Shown here piece after piece: positions 22,681-33,425 of a stretch of 64,000 nt of DNA (position 1 is the stretch's first letter; each line of letters starts with the position of its first letter). Under the pieces are notes generated by a model. It saw only the letters and a list, made by a program, of their open reading frames with translations, was not told where the DNA came from and did not search any database. Location: positions 11,265,900 to 11,329,899 of the forward strand of contig NC_052506.1 in the NCBI RefSeq assembly GCF_014356525.2. The letters run 5' to 3'. The DNA is from Nilaparvata lugens (Eukaryota > Arthropoda > Insecta > Hemiptera > Delphacidae). A program made the translations under genes and the position numbers.

Positions 22681-23056
22681 CAAAAAATAGGTGATGTTTC
22701 TACTGTAAAACATTCAAGCTCAATTTTCGTCCAAAAATATATATAAGCTGAACATTTTGAATTTAGAGAAATTAAAACACCAAACTATATTCAAATATAA
22801 CATTCAATATTATAACTTCATATCGAACTATTAATCAAGTTATTTTATAAAATTTTGAACCCAAAAATACACACAACTTCTCTCACTAAGCACAGGCTGT
22901 TGATTTGTTATAATGAAGTATACGTTACATTTTCACTACAAAACCTTTCCTGGAGATAAAAAACCATACATTCATACAGCAATTACATTTGTTTTATTGC
23001 AAAATTTTTATTGATTTATATCAATTTTGATTGCAAAAGCTTGATTTATATAATAG

Positions 23057-23725
23057 CTAGCCGTCAGGCTCGCTTCGCTCGCCATATGCGTCTAGCCAGG
23101 GGGCTCCGCCCCCTGGACCCCCGGCTGGATCGTCCAAGAATGAGATCAGCAGGCTCGCTTCGCTCGCCTGTATTTTTATCATATGTTAGGACAATCCAGT
23201 CGGGGGTCCAGACTAAACGGATATGGCGAGCAAAGCGAGCCTGACTGCTAGTAATATAATATTCCCAGGATTGAAGTAGCAGTGCCCAATCAATATTTTT
23301 CCGCGATAAATGCATTTAAATCTTCAACTTTGTGCCAACCTAACAAAGACAACTCAACTTAATGCCAACCTGACAAAATTATTAATTTAGTTGCCAGTTA
23401 ACAACTGTTTCATAGAGGTACTCTATCTAGATTATAGTTCTATAGTAACATATGATATGGAAATTTCAATTATAATTGAGAGATTGGGAGAAGAAGAATA
23501 TACATGCTAAAAGACGAACTTTAAACCCTTAAAAACAACCCTTAGAGTTAAAATATTGCCAAAAGATTTCTTAGTGCGCCTCTAAAGGGCCAACTGAACA
23601 TACCTACCAAATTTGAACGTTTTTGGTCCGGTAGATTTTTAGTTATGCGAGTGAGTGAGTGAGTGAGTGAGTGAGTGAGTCAGTCAGTCAGTGAGTGAGT
23701 GCCATTTCGCTTTTATATATATAGA
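23057..23725 (-). mobile_element. Non-autonomous Helitron 2, uninterrupted
   Basis: On the minus strand it begins TCTATATATATAAAAGCGAA at 23725, runs through the CACT/GACT repeats and ends in the GGCGAGCGAAGCGAGCC hairpin and CTAGC at 23057, where CTAGT is expected. The last 197 bp (23057-23253) form the same palindrome as in copy 1, with an inner CTAGT at 23251 on the plus strand. The body matches Helitron 1 apart from the LINE insertion. It is non-coding. Confidence 0.85.
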
Positions 23726-24109
23726 TCATAAGATTCATCAATTTTTATATTAGCTTAGTCTCTAGATTATTGATTATTAATAATAATTTCTTTTTTATAC
23801 ATTGTTTTTGACAATAAAGAGTTTTTATTATTATTATTATTTATATATATATTGTTTTGATAACTCTAAAAAATGTATATTGAGAATGAAGAATGAAGAA
23901 ATGTATATTAAACAGGACTATATAGCTTCATTGTCTTCTTCTTCTGCCTTCATTCAAGGTTTAGGCTCTTGCCTCTTCCGATTCCGACTCACAAAAGAAT
24001 GGATCAAATCTATTACATTATACATTAGTTCTAAAAACAAAATTGAATTTCTTTACATTATATTACACAAATTAAAAAAAAAATCAGCAGCTAATACATA
24101 TTTTGTATT
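23726..24109. other. AT-rich stretch with ATT microsatellite
   Basis: TTATTATTATTATT lies near 23827. The part after 24000 is probably the 3' UTR of the minus-strand RTE-like remnant that follows. Confidence 0.4.
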
Positions 24110-24237
24110 CTATTGCCATTTTTTCCGAGGTCTACCATCTTTTCCCATTCGGGTGGTAGTTCAGAATCTTCAAGAGATTCCTTTCTGCTGGCATTCTGTT
24201 GACACGATCTCTCCATTGGTTGCGATAAGATATTACC
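24110..24237 (-). pseudogene. RTE-like LINE C-terminal tail fragment
   Basis: The minus strand reads YRNQWRDRVNRMPAERNLLK, ILNYHPNGKR, then after a one-base shift DGRPRKKWQ and a stop at 24110. The ...KP.G.RD.GRPRKRW ending is the usual C-terminus of RTE-type endonuclease-reverse transcriptases in insects. The MITE at 24238-24508 separates it from the main RT remnant at 24568-25537, with which it is probably continuous. Confidence 0.65.
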
Positions 24238-24508
24238 ATAGAGAAACAATAGCGTAAGTAGATATCCCATGGTATAGGGCGTTTATGTCAAAACTTTTAC
24301 TGTTATCCCAAGCCGATAGTTCACATAGTTCTTTCCTATGCAGCTGTGTGATGCTGGTAGTCTCTCAAATTGTGCTGTTCATACACTATTACCCCAACAA
24401 AACAGTAAATTGACAATAATCGACAGTAATCGGCTTGAGATAACAGTAAAAGTTGCGACATAAACGCCCTATACCATGGGATATCTACTTACGCTATTGT
24501 TTCTCTAT
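24238..24508. mobile_element. MITE family A, copy 2, with 9-bp target duplication
   Basis: The terminal inverted repeats exceed 60 bp, beginning ATAGAGAAACAATAGCGTAA and ending with the complement TTGTTTCTCTAT. The exact 9-bp duplication GATATTACC flanks it (24229-24237 and 24509-24517). A 9-bp duplication with long terminal repeats fits Mutator-like (MULE) elements. It is inserted in the RTE-like remnant. Confidence 0.9.
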
Positions 24509-24567
24509 GATATTACCTTCTCGTTCATGTTCAACATCTAGCTCCATTCTTCTTTTGGTTCCTTCTC

Positions 24568-25537
24568 CTATCGGAGGTTGGAAATCATCACGGCAATTTT
24601 CACTTTATTGATTGCAGCCTTGAATAGTTCCCTTGAGTTGCAGCCATACCATTCTCTCAAATTACGCAGCCAGGATATTCTTCTTCTTCCCACACTCCTC
24701 TTTCCCATGATCCTTCCTTGCAATATAAGTCTCAACAGCTCATACTTTTCACCCCTCATTACATGACCCAAATATTGCAATTTTCTTCTCTTTATAGTCG
24801 CAACAACTTCACATTCCTTTGCCATCATTAACATTACATCCCTATTTGTCACTTTTCTTGTCCATGGTATTCTCCACATCCTTCTATAGCACCACATTTC
24901 AAATGCCTCGATGTTTTGAGGTTTGACTTTTTAAAGTCCATGCTTCCATGCCGTACAGCAATGTAGAAAACACATAACAACGCAGCATTCGTATTCTAAG
25001 TTCTAGTTTAATATCTCGGCTACACAGAAATCTTTTCATTTTTATGAACACCTGTCGTGCTATTTCCACTCGTCCTTTGATCTCCCTGGTCTGATCGTTC
25101 ACTTCAGTAATCCATGCTCCAAGATACTTATATGCTGTGACTCTTTCAATAGGTGTATTGTCCACTACAATATTAATTGGCACTCTCTGCTTTTTCGAGA
25201 CGATCATGCACTTGGTTTTCTTAAGATTCAGCTTCAACCCATAGTAGTTGCTGTAGTTATTCACATTTTCCAGTAATTGCTGCAACTCATCCTCACTTCC
25301 CGCTATCAGAAGTGTGTCATCTGCATAGCGTAAATTATTAATAGTTACTCCATTTATGGAGAGACCAACATTTTGCTCCATTAAAGCTTCTTGACAAATG
25401 GCTTCACTGTAAACATTAAACAAGAGTGGTGAAAGGACACATCCCTGACGTACACCACGACAAATCTTCATCTCCCCAGTCATCTCATTCTCAACTCTGA
25501 TCTTTGCTGTTTGATTCACCATCCATCTTAGCTCCAT
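24568..25537 (-). pseudogene. RTE-like reverse transcriptase, frameshifted
   Basis: The upstream frame (25537-24899) carries the RT motifs GVRQGCVLSPLLFN and LRYADDTLLIAGSEDEL, then the thumb-like AYKYLGAWI and MLRCYVFSTLLYGMEAW. It ends early at a stop. A one-base shift near 24905 restores IEAFEMWCYRRMWRIPWT, then KLQYLGHVMRGEKYELLRLI and GRRRISWLRNLREWYG in the second frame, which stops at 24568. These C-terminal motifs are characteristic of RTE/BovB-like elements. The N-terminal endonuclease and first RT blocks are missing, so the copy is 5' truncated near 25600. It is not functional. Confidence 0.85.
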
Positions 25538-25605
25538 TGTTCACCATCAAATGTACAGTATCCAACACTACGTATCACTTTGCTGATACGGTACATCATC
25601 TAGCC

Positions 25606-26615
25606 CCATGCAGTATGAAATTGATTTCATGGAACGAAGACCAAGTTATCCCGGGGAGATGAGAATACACATTGAGTCCTCCACTCCACTTCCAATTGAC
25701 TCTTTCACGCTCCAAAAGACCATCAAACAAGTTGTCAGGAGATACATTGGAGCTGTCGTTCAAAGAAAAACTATTATAATCGACGCCTTCTATTAACAAA
25801 GACATTGGAGGGGTGCAGATGGGGGATTAGTCAGCGATGCACCCTCATTTGGGTTTGATTTTGCTGAGTAGGGGGTGGGTCTTGGGTTGATTATTTAGCC
25901 GCACTCGGCGTCACTTTCCGGTGATAAAACTCGTGCGCAGACAGAGCTAACGTTTGGAAAGCGATTTCTATTAGACGTCTATCGGCAGATTGCTACATGA
26001 GCGACGGATGTAGGGAGCTGTAATCTATAGTATTACCAATTCTACACAGAACACGAGGCCGACTCTGGCTTTGCCCTCACAACTTAGCAGAATAGCTGGA
26101 GCTGAACGGAATAATGGTGGAGACAGACGACATTCATTAGCTGAGCCTCCCAACACAACATCCAGCATCAGACGGGATGCATTGATGCGTGTGACGTCAC
26201 AGAACAGAGCAGTGCTCTTATGAGAATGCTTTGTAGCACTTCGACTTATCTAGTGCTGGTACATATATCTCTTCCTTCAAATCTCAATCATAAGGAAGAA
26301 AGATTCTTGTTTTATGTAAAATCAAGTTTCCTTTTATCCATACAACTGGTATTCACTTCGATTTTTTGTCTATAAGATTACAAATTATATTGTTTTCTCC
26401 TTCATACTATTCTCTACCTTTTCCCCATCATACTACTTTATAAGAATTGATGAAAATATTCCTAAGGCCAGTCATGATCGTTATAACTGCCACTTGGAGT
26501 ACCTCATTGCTCATTGCGAATTCCAATCTAATAGTCTACTTCTCAAATTGCTTCATTCTTCGTCAATAGGATATTATTCATCAACACTCTGAAACCTTCT
26601 GGCATAGAATCTTAT
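25606..26615. other. Unique stretch with GC-richer island
   Basis: The stretch 25800-26230 is GC-richer and free of recognised repeats, with no long frame, so it is a candidate regulatory or exon-flanking sequence. From 26230 it is AT-rich. Confidence 0.35.
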
Positions 26616-27030
26616 CCTATTATATTAAGCGAGCAATTTATGTATTTTTATATCTGGTTTTATATATTTTAAATCTGGTTAGTTATTTATGTTCAAAGGA
26701 TCTCGAAAACGGCTCTAATGATTTTCACAAAATTTGGAACATAGTAGGTTTATGATATAAAAATTAGATTGTACTAGGTCTCATCCTTGGGAAAACTCGC
26801 CGAACGACATTAAAAAGATAATTCATCTTTGGCTGAAACAGCTGTGGATAGTAAAAAAATGAGTGAGCGAGTGAGTATGTGAAAAATCAAAATATCGCAT
26901 CCCCGAAATTCATAAGATGACATATAGCCAGCTGTGAAATATAAGCACGATCATTTCAGAAAATTGTGTTCTGTTATAAAAATAATAAATAAAAATAACG
27001 AGCTGTGCTCGGTGCTCCGATATTTAATAT
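26616..27030 (+). mobile_element. Helentron-like repeat, copy 1
   Basis: It opens TATTATATTAAGCGAGCAAT and ends in GAGCTGTGCTCGGTGCTCCG and ATATT. The interior has the block CTCGAAAACGGCTCTAATGA and ACTAGGTCTCATCC shared with 61197-61835. It is non-coding. The Helentron label comes from the AACGAGCAA start and GAGC...CTCGG hairpin end and is inference. Confidence 0.6.
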
Positions 27031-27235
27031 TATAGGTGTTCTCTGACCAGAGTCAATCGTACTATGATTCGATTCAAGATTCTTTATTGCTAGAACAACT
27101 TTACTTTGTATAAGTATGTCAAAATAATAGCAATGATATAACACTTGTGAAATAAAAGAGAAATTATGATCTAAAATTAAGCATTATGATATAATCATAT
27201 AATATATGAAAATATTCAAAACAGGTAAAGCATGC

Positions 27236-27664
27236 TACTACTAGTAGTTCTGTGAACAGTAGACCTCACTCAGTATTCTCATCCACAAGTACCTGATTGA
27301 AACTATAGACCTTATAGAAATACAGCAATAGACTGGCTTCTCCACACATCTGTGTAATCACTTGTCAGCTGATTTATGATGAATAATTCTAAAGTCTGAT
27401 TTTTACCCTAATATTGGCGTATGGAGGAGGCTCCTATTTCCTTTTATATTATCCTTAAAATGCAAAATTTCCAAAAACCTTGTATATACGTCGACACGCA
27501 ATTAAAAAAGGAACATACCTGTCAAATTCCATGAAAATCTATTACCGCGTTTCGCCGTAAATGTGCAACATAGAAACATATGAACATTTAAACATTCAAA
27601 CATTTAAACATGAAGAGAAATGCCAAACCGTCGACTTGAATCTTAGACCTCACTTTGTTCGGTC
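27236..27664 (-). mobile_element. Interspersed repeat family C, copy 1
   Basis: On the minus strand it reads from GACCGAACAAAGTGAGGTCT to GAGGTCTACTGTTCACAGAA and CTACTAGT. It is homologous to 46452-47198 and 50536-51168. It lacks the 221-bp insertion found in the 50.5-kb copy, so it preserves the empty site (near 27290-27300, GATTGAAACTATAGACC). No coding is seen. Confidence 0.75.
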
Positions 27665-28574
27665 AACAATAACATTTTGGCTTAGTATTGTTAGAAACAA
27701 ACTACAGTTTATTAATAATTAATAAGTTGTTCAGTGTTTCCAAAAATTAAAAGGTACATGTTGCTTAATAAGCAATAATATTGATCAGCACAACAATCTT
27801 AAAGGACGACATTTCACAAATAATTTATACTCAATGATACAATGATACAATGATACAATATTATTCTATTGATTCATTGATAGACAATTATTTATTTTAA
27901 AAAAATGGTAGAGGACCAACAGGCACAGCCCAAAACTTTTCCTCATGTAAGAGTTCACATGTAATTTCAAACATTCTACATTAGATGATTTATAAGATCC
28001 TGAACTACTCGCACCTAATTTGCAAGATATCGATCTCTTCTTGTGTCCCATGGAATTGATAGCAGATGTATAACGCGATTGAATATGAAATATAAAATCT
28101 ACTCACGTTCGGAATTGGGCCGTATTCTTACCAGCCTCTGCATATGTCCCCGAAGAGAAATTAGCATCATTGACTGAGCAAGATGGCTGGCGTCGAATTT
28201 ATTGCGTTATTCTGCTCGCTGCTTGAAGTTGAATTGCGCCCGGGGAACTGGAGGGTCCATAAAGCACCGACGGGGACCGGCCGAAACTCATATAACGCCG
28301 AGCCGAGTTCAAAGTCTCTGTCGCCATCTGTGAAGTTTTCTGCAATTTCAACTTTACTCCGTCTTTATAGGTCGAGCTGTTCGTGCGTGAAATTATTTTA
28401 ACCGGATCAGAATAATAGCCGCCTAGTAAACCACTGGAAATCTAAAGGCTCGCTACCAGCAACATTTCACATCAAGATCCCGAGGTATTCGAAGTGGACA
28501 ATAAGCTGAAATGTTCACAGTCTCTCTTGGTAGAAAATCAAACAAAACATGATGCCTACTTTATCATGAGAATA
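27665..28574. other. Unique stretch with GC-richer island
   Basis: A possible LINE 3' end on the minus strand (CAACAGGCACAGCCCAAAAC, 27920-27940) lies in the AT-rich part. The stretch 28130-28440 is a GC-richer, repeat-free island with a 72-codon frame of no recognised family. Confidence 0.3.
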
Positions 28575-28906
28575 TACAGGGTGATTCTTAATTATGGTAA
28601 AATAATTTAATACGTGATAGTAGAGGTAAAAATAAGAAAAAAAGTACTTATAAACATAAACGCTTCATTAGCGAGCTATACAGAGTGAAAGATTTCGCCC
28701 GGAATTCAGTTCCTCTGATGAAATACACCGATGCTGAATTGTTTGGCGACTAGTTCTTGGAAAACTTATGCTGGATTCTTATGGAAAAATATCTGAAAAA
28801 TTGAATAAAACTAGTCTGGAAGCTGTAGTGTGAGTAGTTTTTGAGAAAAAAGTTGAAATATGCAAAAAATCTACCATAATTTACCATAATTAAGAATCAC
28901 CTTGTA
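28575..28906. mobile_element. TIR element, TACAGGGTGATTC family
   Basis: The left end TACAGGGTGATTCTTAATTA and the right end TAATTAAGAATCACCTTGTA are inverted repeats of about 25 bp. The 332-bp body is non-coding. TA-rich flanks suggest a TA target. Confidence 0.7.
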
Positions 28907-28914
28907 TGATATCA

Positions 28915-29640
28915 GAAAATTAGATAGTTGAGTGATTAGATAGGAAATATCGTACACTTCATAGAAACATAGAATGGATTTTTTACGACTACTGATAACA
29001 ATATCACAATGTAAGTTGGACAACGTTCTCATCTAACTTGTTAAATATATGGAATTTCGCTCTTAAACCCTCCTCCATAAGGTTCTTGAAGAACATTTAC
29101 TACATAATCATATCTTTATAACACTTTTTGAAATAAATAATTCAAGGAATAATTAGATAGTTTAGTGATTAGATAGGAAATATCCTATCCTTCATAGATA
29201 CGTTCTTGAAGAACGTTTACCACATAATCATATTATCTTTATCATACTTTTTTAAATAAATTATTCAAGGAATAATTAGAGAGTTGAGTCATTAAATAGG
29301 AAATATCCTATCCTTCATAGATACGTTCTTGAAGAACGTTTACCAAATAATCATATTATCTTTATCATAATTTTTGAAATAAATTATTCAAGGAATAATT
29401 ATTAGATAGTTGAGTGATTAGATAGAAAATATCCTATCCTTCATAGATACGTTCTTGAAGAACGTTTACCACATAATCATATTATCTTTATCATACTTTT
29501 TTAAATAAATTATTCAAGGAATAATTAGAGAGTTGAGTCATTAAATAGGAAATATCCTATCCTTCATAGAAACGTAGAATGGATTTTTTTACGACTTCTG
29601 ATGACAATATCACACTGTAAGTTGGATTACGTTCTCATCT
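28915..29640. repeat. 123-bp tandem array with shared outer flanks
   Basis: Units beginning TTCAAGGAATAATTAGATAG start at 29141, 29264, 29387 and 29513 (periods 123, 123 and 126). Each holds a perfect inverted word, GTTCTTGAAGAAC. The sequence before the array (28915-29035, GGATTTTTTACGACT ... TAAGTTGGA) recurs after it (29575-29640), so the array lies inside a longer repeat. Confidence 0.85.
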
Positions 29641-29689
29641 ACTGTAACTTGTTAGATGAGACGTCTTATTCTATCAATTATTCAAAGAA

Positions 29690-29850
29690 TTTTTGTGTAG
29701 TTGAGAAGTTGATATTGTGGTAGTTATTCATATTGAATGATAAAGACTGAGAAGTTGTGATAAAAGACAACTCAGTGGACAACTCAGACAAAAATCAGTG
29801 GTTTTTTGACAATTTCTTAGTCTTTTTCATTCAATATTCAAGGAATGGTG
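29690..29850. repeat. Copy of the Penelope-like palindrome arm
   Basis: The words GACTGAGAAGTTGTGA, CAGTGGTTTTTTGACAA and TTTCTTAGTCTTTTTCATTC, and the preceding TGTAGTTGAGAAGTTGATAT, recur at 32905-32945, 33300-33345, 33420-33475 and 42130-42200. It is probably an eroded part of the same element family. Confidence 0.5.
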
Positions 29851-29966
29851 AATATTCTGGAACTATTATTTGAATCAAATTCCAATAATTATTCCATATT
29901 TTTTGAAATATTTTCACATTTTCCCAACAGAAAATGTCTTCAGAAAATCGCTTCTCAATCTCAATC

Positions 29967-30278
29967 TAGACTTTTCAAGGATTTTCTGTGAATTGCTATA
30001 TTGGGTCTTTAACTTGTAAATAGACGCTACAATATTTCATTCTAGCTGTTCTATTATCCAATATCCGATATTCTCGTGTCCGATATTGTGATATCTTTGT
30101 AATCGTTCATTGAATTGCAAAATAGACTTTTCAAGGATTTTCTGTGAATTGCGATCTTGGGTCTTTAACTTGTAAATAGACGCTACAATATTTCATTCTA
30201 GGTCTTCCATTATCATGTCCAATATCCAATGTTCTCTTGACCGATTAAGTGATATCTTTGGAAAAGTCCATTGAATTG
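29967..30278. repeat. 156-bp tandem duplication
   Basis: TAGACTTTTCAAGGATTTTC ... TTAACTTGTAAATAGACGCT ... ATCTTTG is present twice head to tail, at 29967 and 30123, with modest divergence. Confidence 0.8.
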
Positions 30279-30734
30279 TGAACTCCAGCCAAGTTGTAGT
30301 TCAAGGAAGACTAGGAAGGAAACTCGAGTATCATTCTTCACTGCACTCAGAAACAGCTAATTTTGAACAGGGCTCGTTCACATCCATTGAAAACACTTTC
30401 AGCCAGCTTGGCGCTCATGCTAACCTAATTGGGAATGATGTTGGAAGCTTTCATATTTGAGTAGCTCTCTTACTGCTTTTCAGCGCGAAATTGAATGATG
30501 GGGAAATGGCAGAGGAAACGTCAGCTGATGGCGGAGATGCTAGTGATGGTGATGGCCCGTATAAAATAAAGAGAAAACATTGGAATCTCCTCGGCGCTCG
30601 AAACTGCACTCTTGCACAATGCAGTGTTTACTCTCCCCTCTAAGCAAGCGCAGAAACTTTTTAATTTCAAGTTTTTATTTGATTTCCTGCTCAGACAATG
30701 TAGGCTGCAGAGACGCTCCCCCTCCGGCTGTCAA
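30279..30734. other. Unannotated stretch with TATA-like word
   Basis: GTATAAAATAAAG lies at about 30558 in a GC-balanced, repeat-free context. No initiator or exon that I trust follows. Confidence 0.25.
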
Positions 30735-30945
30735 AATGAAGCATGCTCCATCAGTTTGTAGAAATGAGCTGTGTGTGATATCTTCCAGCGTAAACAAAGC
30801 AACATTTTGGAAAGTGATCTGTTAAGAGAGAAAAGGCTGAAAATTCTCAAGGTTACTTAGTTGCTTAGGTTCCAAAATGTTGCTTTTCTTACGCTGAAAG
30901 ATATCACACACTGATAATTTCTACAAACTGATGGATCAAGTCGAG
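30735..30945. repeat. Foldback palindrome
   Basis: The arms (30735-30815 and 30865-30945) share CCATCAGTTTGTAGAAAT, TGTGTGATATCTT, CAGCGTAA and AAGCAACATTTTGGAA in inverted order. Confidence 0.75.
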
Positions 30946-32819
30946 CTATGTGCAAAATTCATTCCCACCATCCTGTCTTGAGCATACGATCTGGTGCCTA
31001 AAATTTGCCTATTTTTATGCCCAAAGATATCACACTTGATAGTTTATGCGTATTACTTCTGTTTCCTTACGCATGATGTTGGTCTTTGAAACTTAGTTGA
31101 TTAAAATTTCATTATATTCAATGAATTTGAAACTGGGGATCGATTGTCTCGCATGAATGAATAAGAACTCTATCTTTGAATGCATATCAAATACAGTAAT
31201 TCGATTTATTTCATTTATATTTTTACAAAGAAACACTGATTGGGAGAGAAAAACTAAGGATACTCCTTGTACTATTTCTCTCCCAAATTTAGATAATATT
31301 TTAAAAGTCCAAAATAGGGTTATGATTTCACTTTACTAAAATTCAGTCCATTTTCACTCAAAAACAACGAAAACAAAGATTTTTAAATTTTGACAGTTGA
31401 AAACAGAATAAAAACAAAAATATCACACTCAAATCACCATTAATTGGAAAATTTTTGAATAATTTTACAAAATTTTGAGCCAGAAAAAACACAACTAACT
31501 AATTAAATCCAAAGAATGAAAGAATCAATTCAATGAAGATATGTTTTCTGTTTGCGAATGGACCAAAATAGCTGTAATCTTAATCAAGAATAATGACCAA
31601 TATTCACATTATAAAACACAAAATGACCAATATTCACATTATAATTGAGAACTCAAACTCATTGATTATTCAGGGAAGCGGTTGACTCAGTGGTCACACT
31701 ATTAAGCTATCAATCGCACAATATAGTCTATAAGCTATCAATATACACAAAAAAGTGATTAAGCTATCGATATACACAAAAAAGAGATTAGGCTATCGAT
31801 TGATAAGTTGATAGCTTAATATTCAAAGCTTTGAAACCAATCAGGCGATTTATGAGCTTGCTATACCCTTAAGAAGGGTGGCCACTTATGGAGCTGATTC
31901 TTCAAATTTTTAAGTATAAAAATCGCTTCTCGGTGGTTCAGAGTTCACCTGAAACTGTAGGTCAACTCATCATCCGTATTATTACCTACACATATACCTG
32001 GAACTCATATGTTCATCACCCTCAGCAAGAAGAAAATAAATAAACAATTGAAAAATTATAATATTAGGGAAGATTTTCAAAATAGTCTTGTGGAAAATGC
32101 AGTTGACTTGAAATTAATGAAGCTTGGTCTTTGTTGATCACTCGTATCGGTTGTGACTCGTGAGATAAGGAAATGAATGTTTGCCGTAGTGTGTCAGCAG
32201 TTGTGACTAAGAGACTTGAATCTACGGACCGATTTGGAATGTCAGTAGTGGAGGGCTGCTGGGCTGATTTATCTCGTCGATCGTCGACGCTGATAGGCGA
32301 TCATCAGCCGTGATGCATCAGCTAAGTTAAGGGGAAAAGGGCGGAACAAGTCTTTCAGTTTTGAAGGCGGCTGCTAAGGTAAGTTGCTGACTAAATACGG
32401 CGATTTTTCTCAGTTCAATAACAGAAATCGGAAGGAGATGGTGGAGGGTTCAACTGGCGTCTCCATACATCAGGGCCGGATCCATAAGGAGGCCGATTTG
32501 TTACCTAGCTGGAAATGGGCAGCGGAAAACTGCCTATTCGTCAGCGACCCGGCTCATATGGCTTGTCAAAGTGCTACTGCTATTCGCCTTTTGCTTTCTT
32601 GAGATCCTATTACGGTGCCCATCACAATTCCTCCTCCCCCTTTCTTACTACATCCTTCCTCACTCCCCACCCTCTAACAAAACCACACAGTCTTCAGATG
32701 AACAAATTCGTTCCACGAGCCTACAATTTTTCCACAACATTCATACCGCACCTTTCTGCAGCGTGATTCGTAAAACCTCTGTTGATTCCCAAAAAAAAAA
32801 CTATACTGATGGTGAATTC
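30946..32819. other. Mostly unannotated stretch
   Basis: At 31240-31290 there is a LINE-type hairpin remnant (GATTGGGAGAGAAAAAC ... TTTCTCTCCCAAATTTAG). At 31725-31815 there is an array of GATTAAGCTATCGATATACA-like units. The stretch 32210-32560 is a GC-richer, repeat-free island. No gene was recognised. Confidence 0.35.
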
Positions 32820-33425
32820 ACCTCTTGGATTCTCATTAGAGATTTTCTCAACATTTTTCTCATCTGGGTTTCTATGAAAGCAGATCTTACTACTACGAAA
32901 AATTAGATATTAAATGAAAAAGACTAAGAAATTGTCAAAAAACCACAGATTCATTGATACTTAGAAAGACTGGTTTCGGTTATTACACCATTGTCAATCT
33001 CTGACAAACTAAGTGTTGAACTAAACTAAATACAAGAGCAGCAGAATTTATACTAGAAGGCGAGTACTGCTATTGGTCAAGGGCATAAACGCCTGCCATT
33101 GACCCAGCTAGACAGTCTCCTCCCTAGCTAGGCTAATTTGCCTAGCTAGCTGGGCCAATGGCAGGCGTTCATGCCCTTGACCAATAGTAGTACTCGCCTA
33201 CTAGTATAAATTCTGCTGTTCTTGTATTCAGTTTTAGTTTATCAGAGATTGACAAAGGTGTAATAACCGAAACCGGTCTTTCCAAGTATCAATAAGTCTG
33301 TGTTTTTAACAATTTCTTAGTCTTTTTCATTTAATATATAATTTTTCGTAGTAGTCGGACCTGCTTTCATAGAAACCCAGATGAGAAAAATGTTGAGAAA
33401 ATCTCCAATGAGAATCCAATTTCTT
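32820..33425. mobile_element. Penelope-like terminal palindrome, arms about 300 bp
   Basis: The left arm (32820-33126) and right arm (33130-33425) are close reverse complements over their whole length. Each contains GTGTAATAACCGAAACCGGT or its near copy, preceded by GATTGACAA. This resembles the core (CUGANGA...GAAA) of the hammerhead ribozymes known in Penelope-like elements, but with changes in the first box. The centre is a GCCTAGCTAGCTGGGCC-type stem. No intact coding is seen. The Penelope label is inference from the motif and from inverted long terminal repeats being common in that group. Confidence 0.5.

Larger units (their letters stand above)
21364..23056. other. Unique region between two Helitrons
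   Basis: It includes a GC-richer, repeat-poor island at about 21640-22330 (holding the 24-bp minisatellite) and an AT-rich part from 22480. No gene was recognised. The island could be host regulatory or 5' UTR sequence. Confidence 0.35.

Noticed and set aside
23011..23315. Arg-rich frames on both strands at the Helitron end
   Set aside because: They are translations of the palindromic Helitron terminus and are mirror images of each other.
28915..29640. CRISPR-like array
   Set aside because: Units are directly adjacent 123-bp repeats without unique spacers, in a eukaryotic context.
30558..30640. Third TATA-type promoter (GTATAAAATAAAG)
   Set aside because: No initiator at the right distance and no splice-donor-bounded exon downstream.
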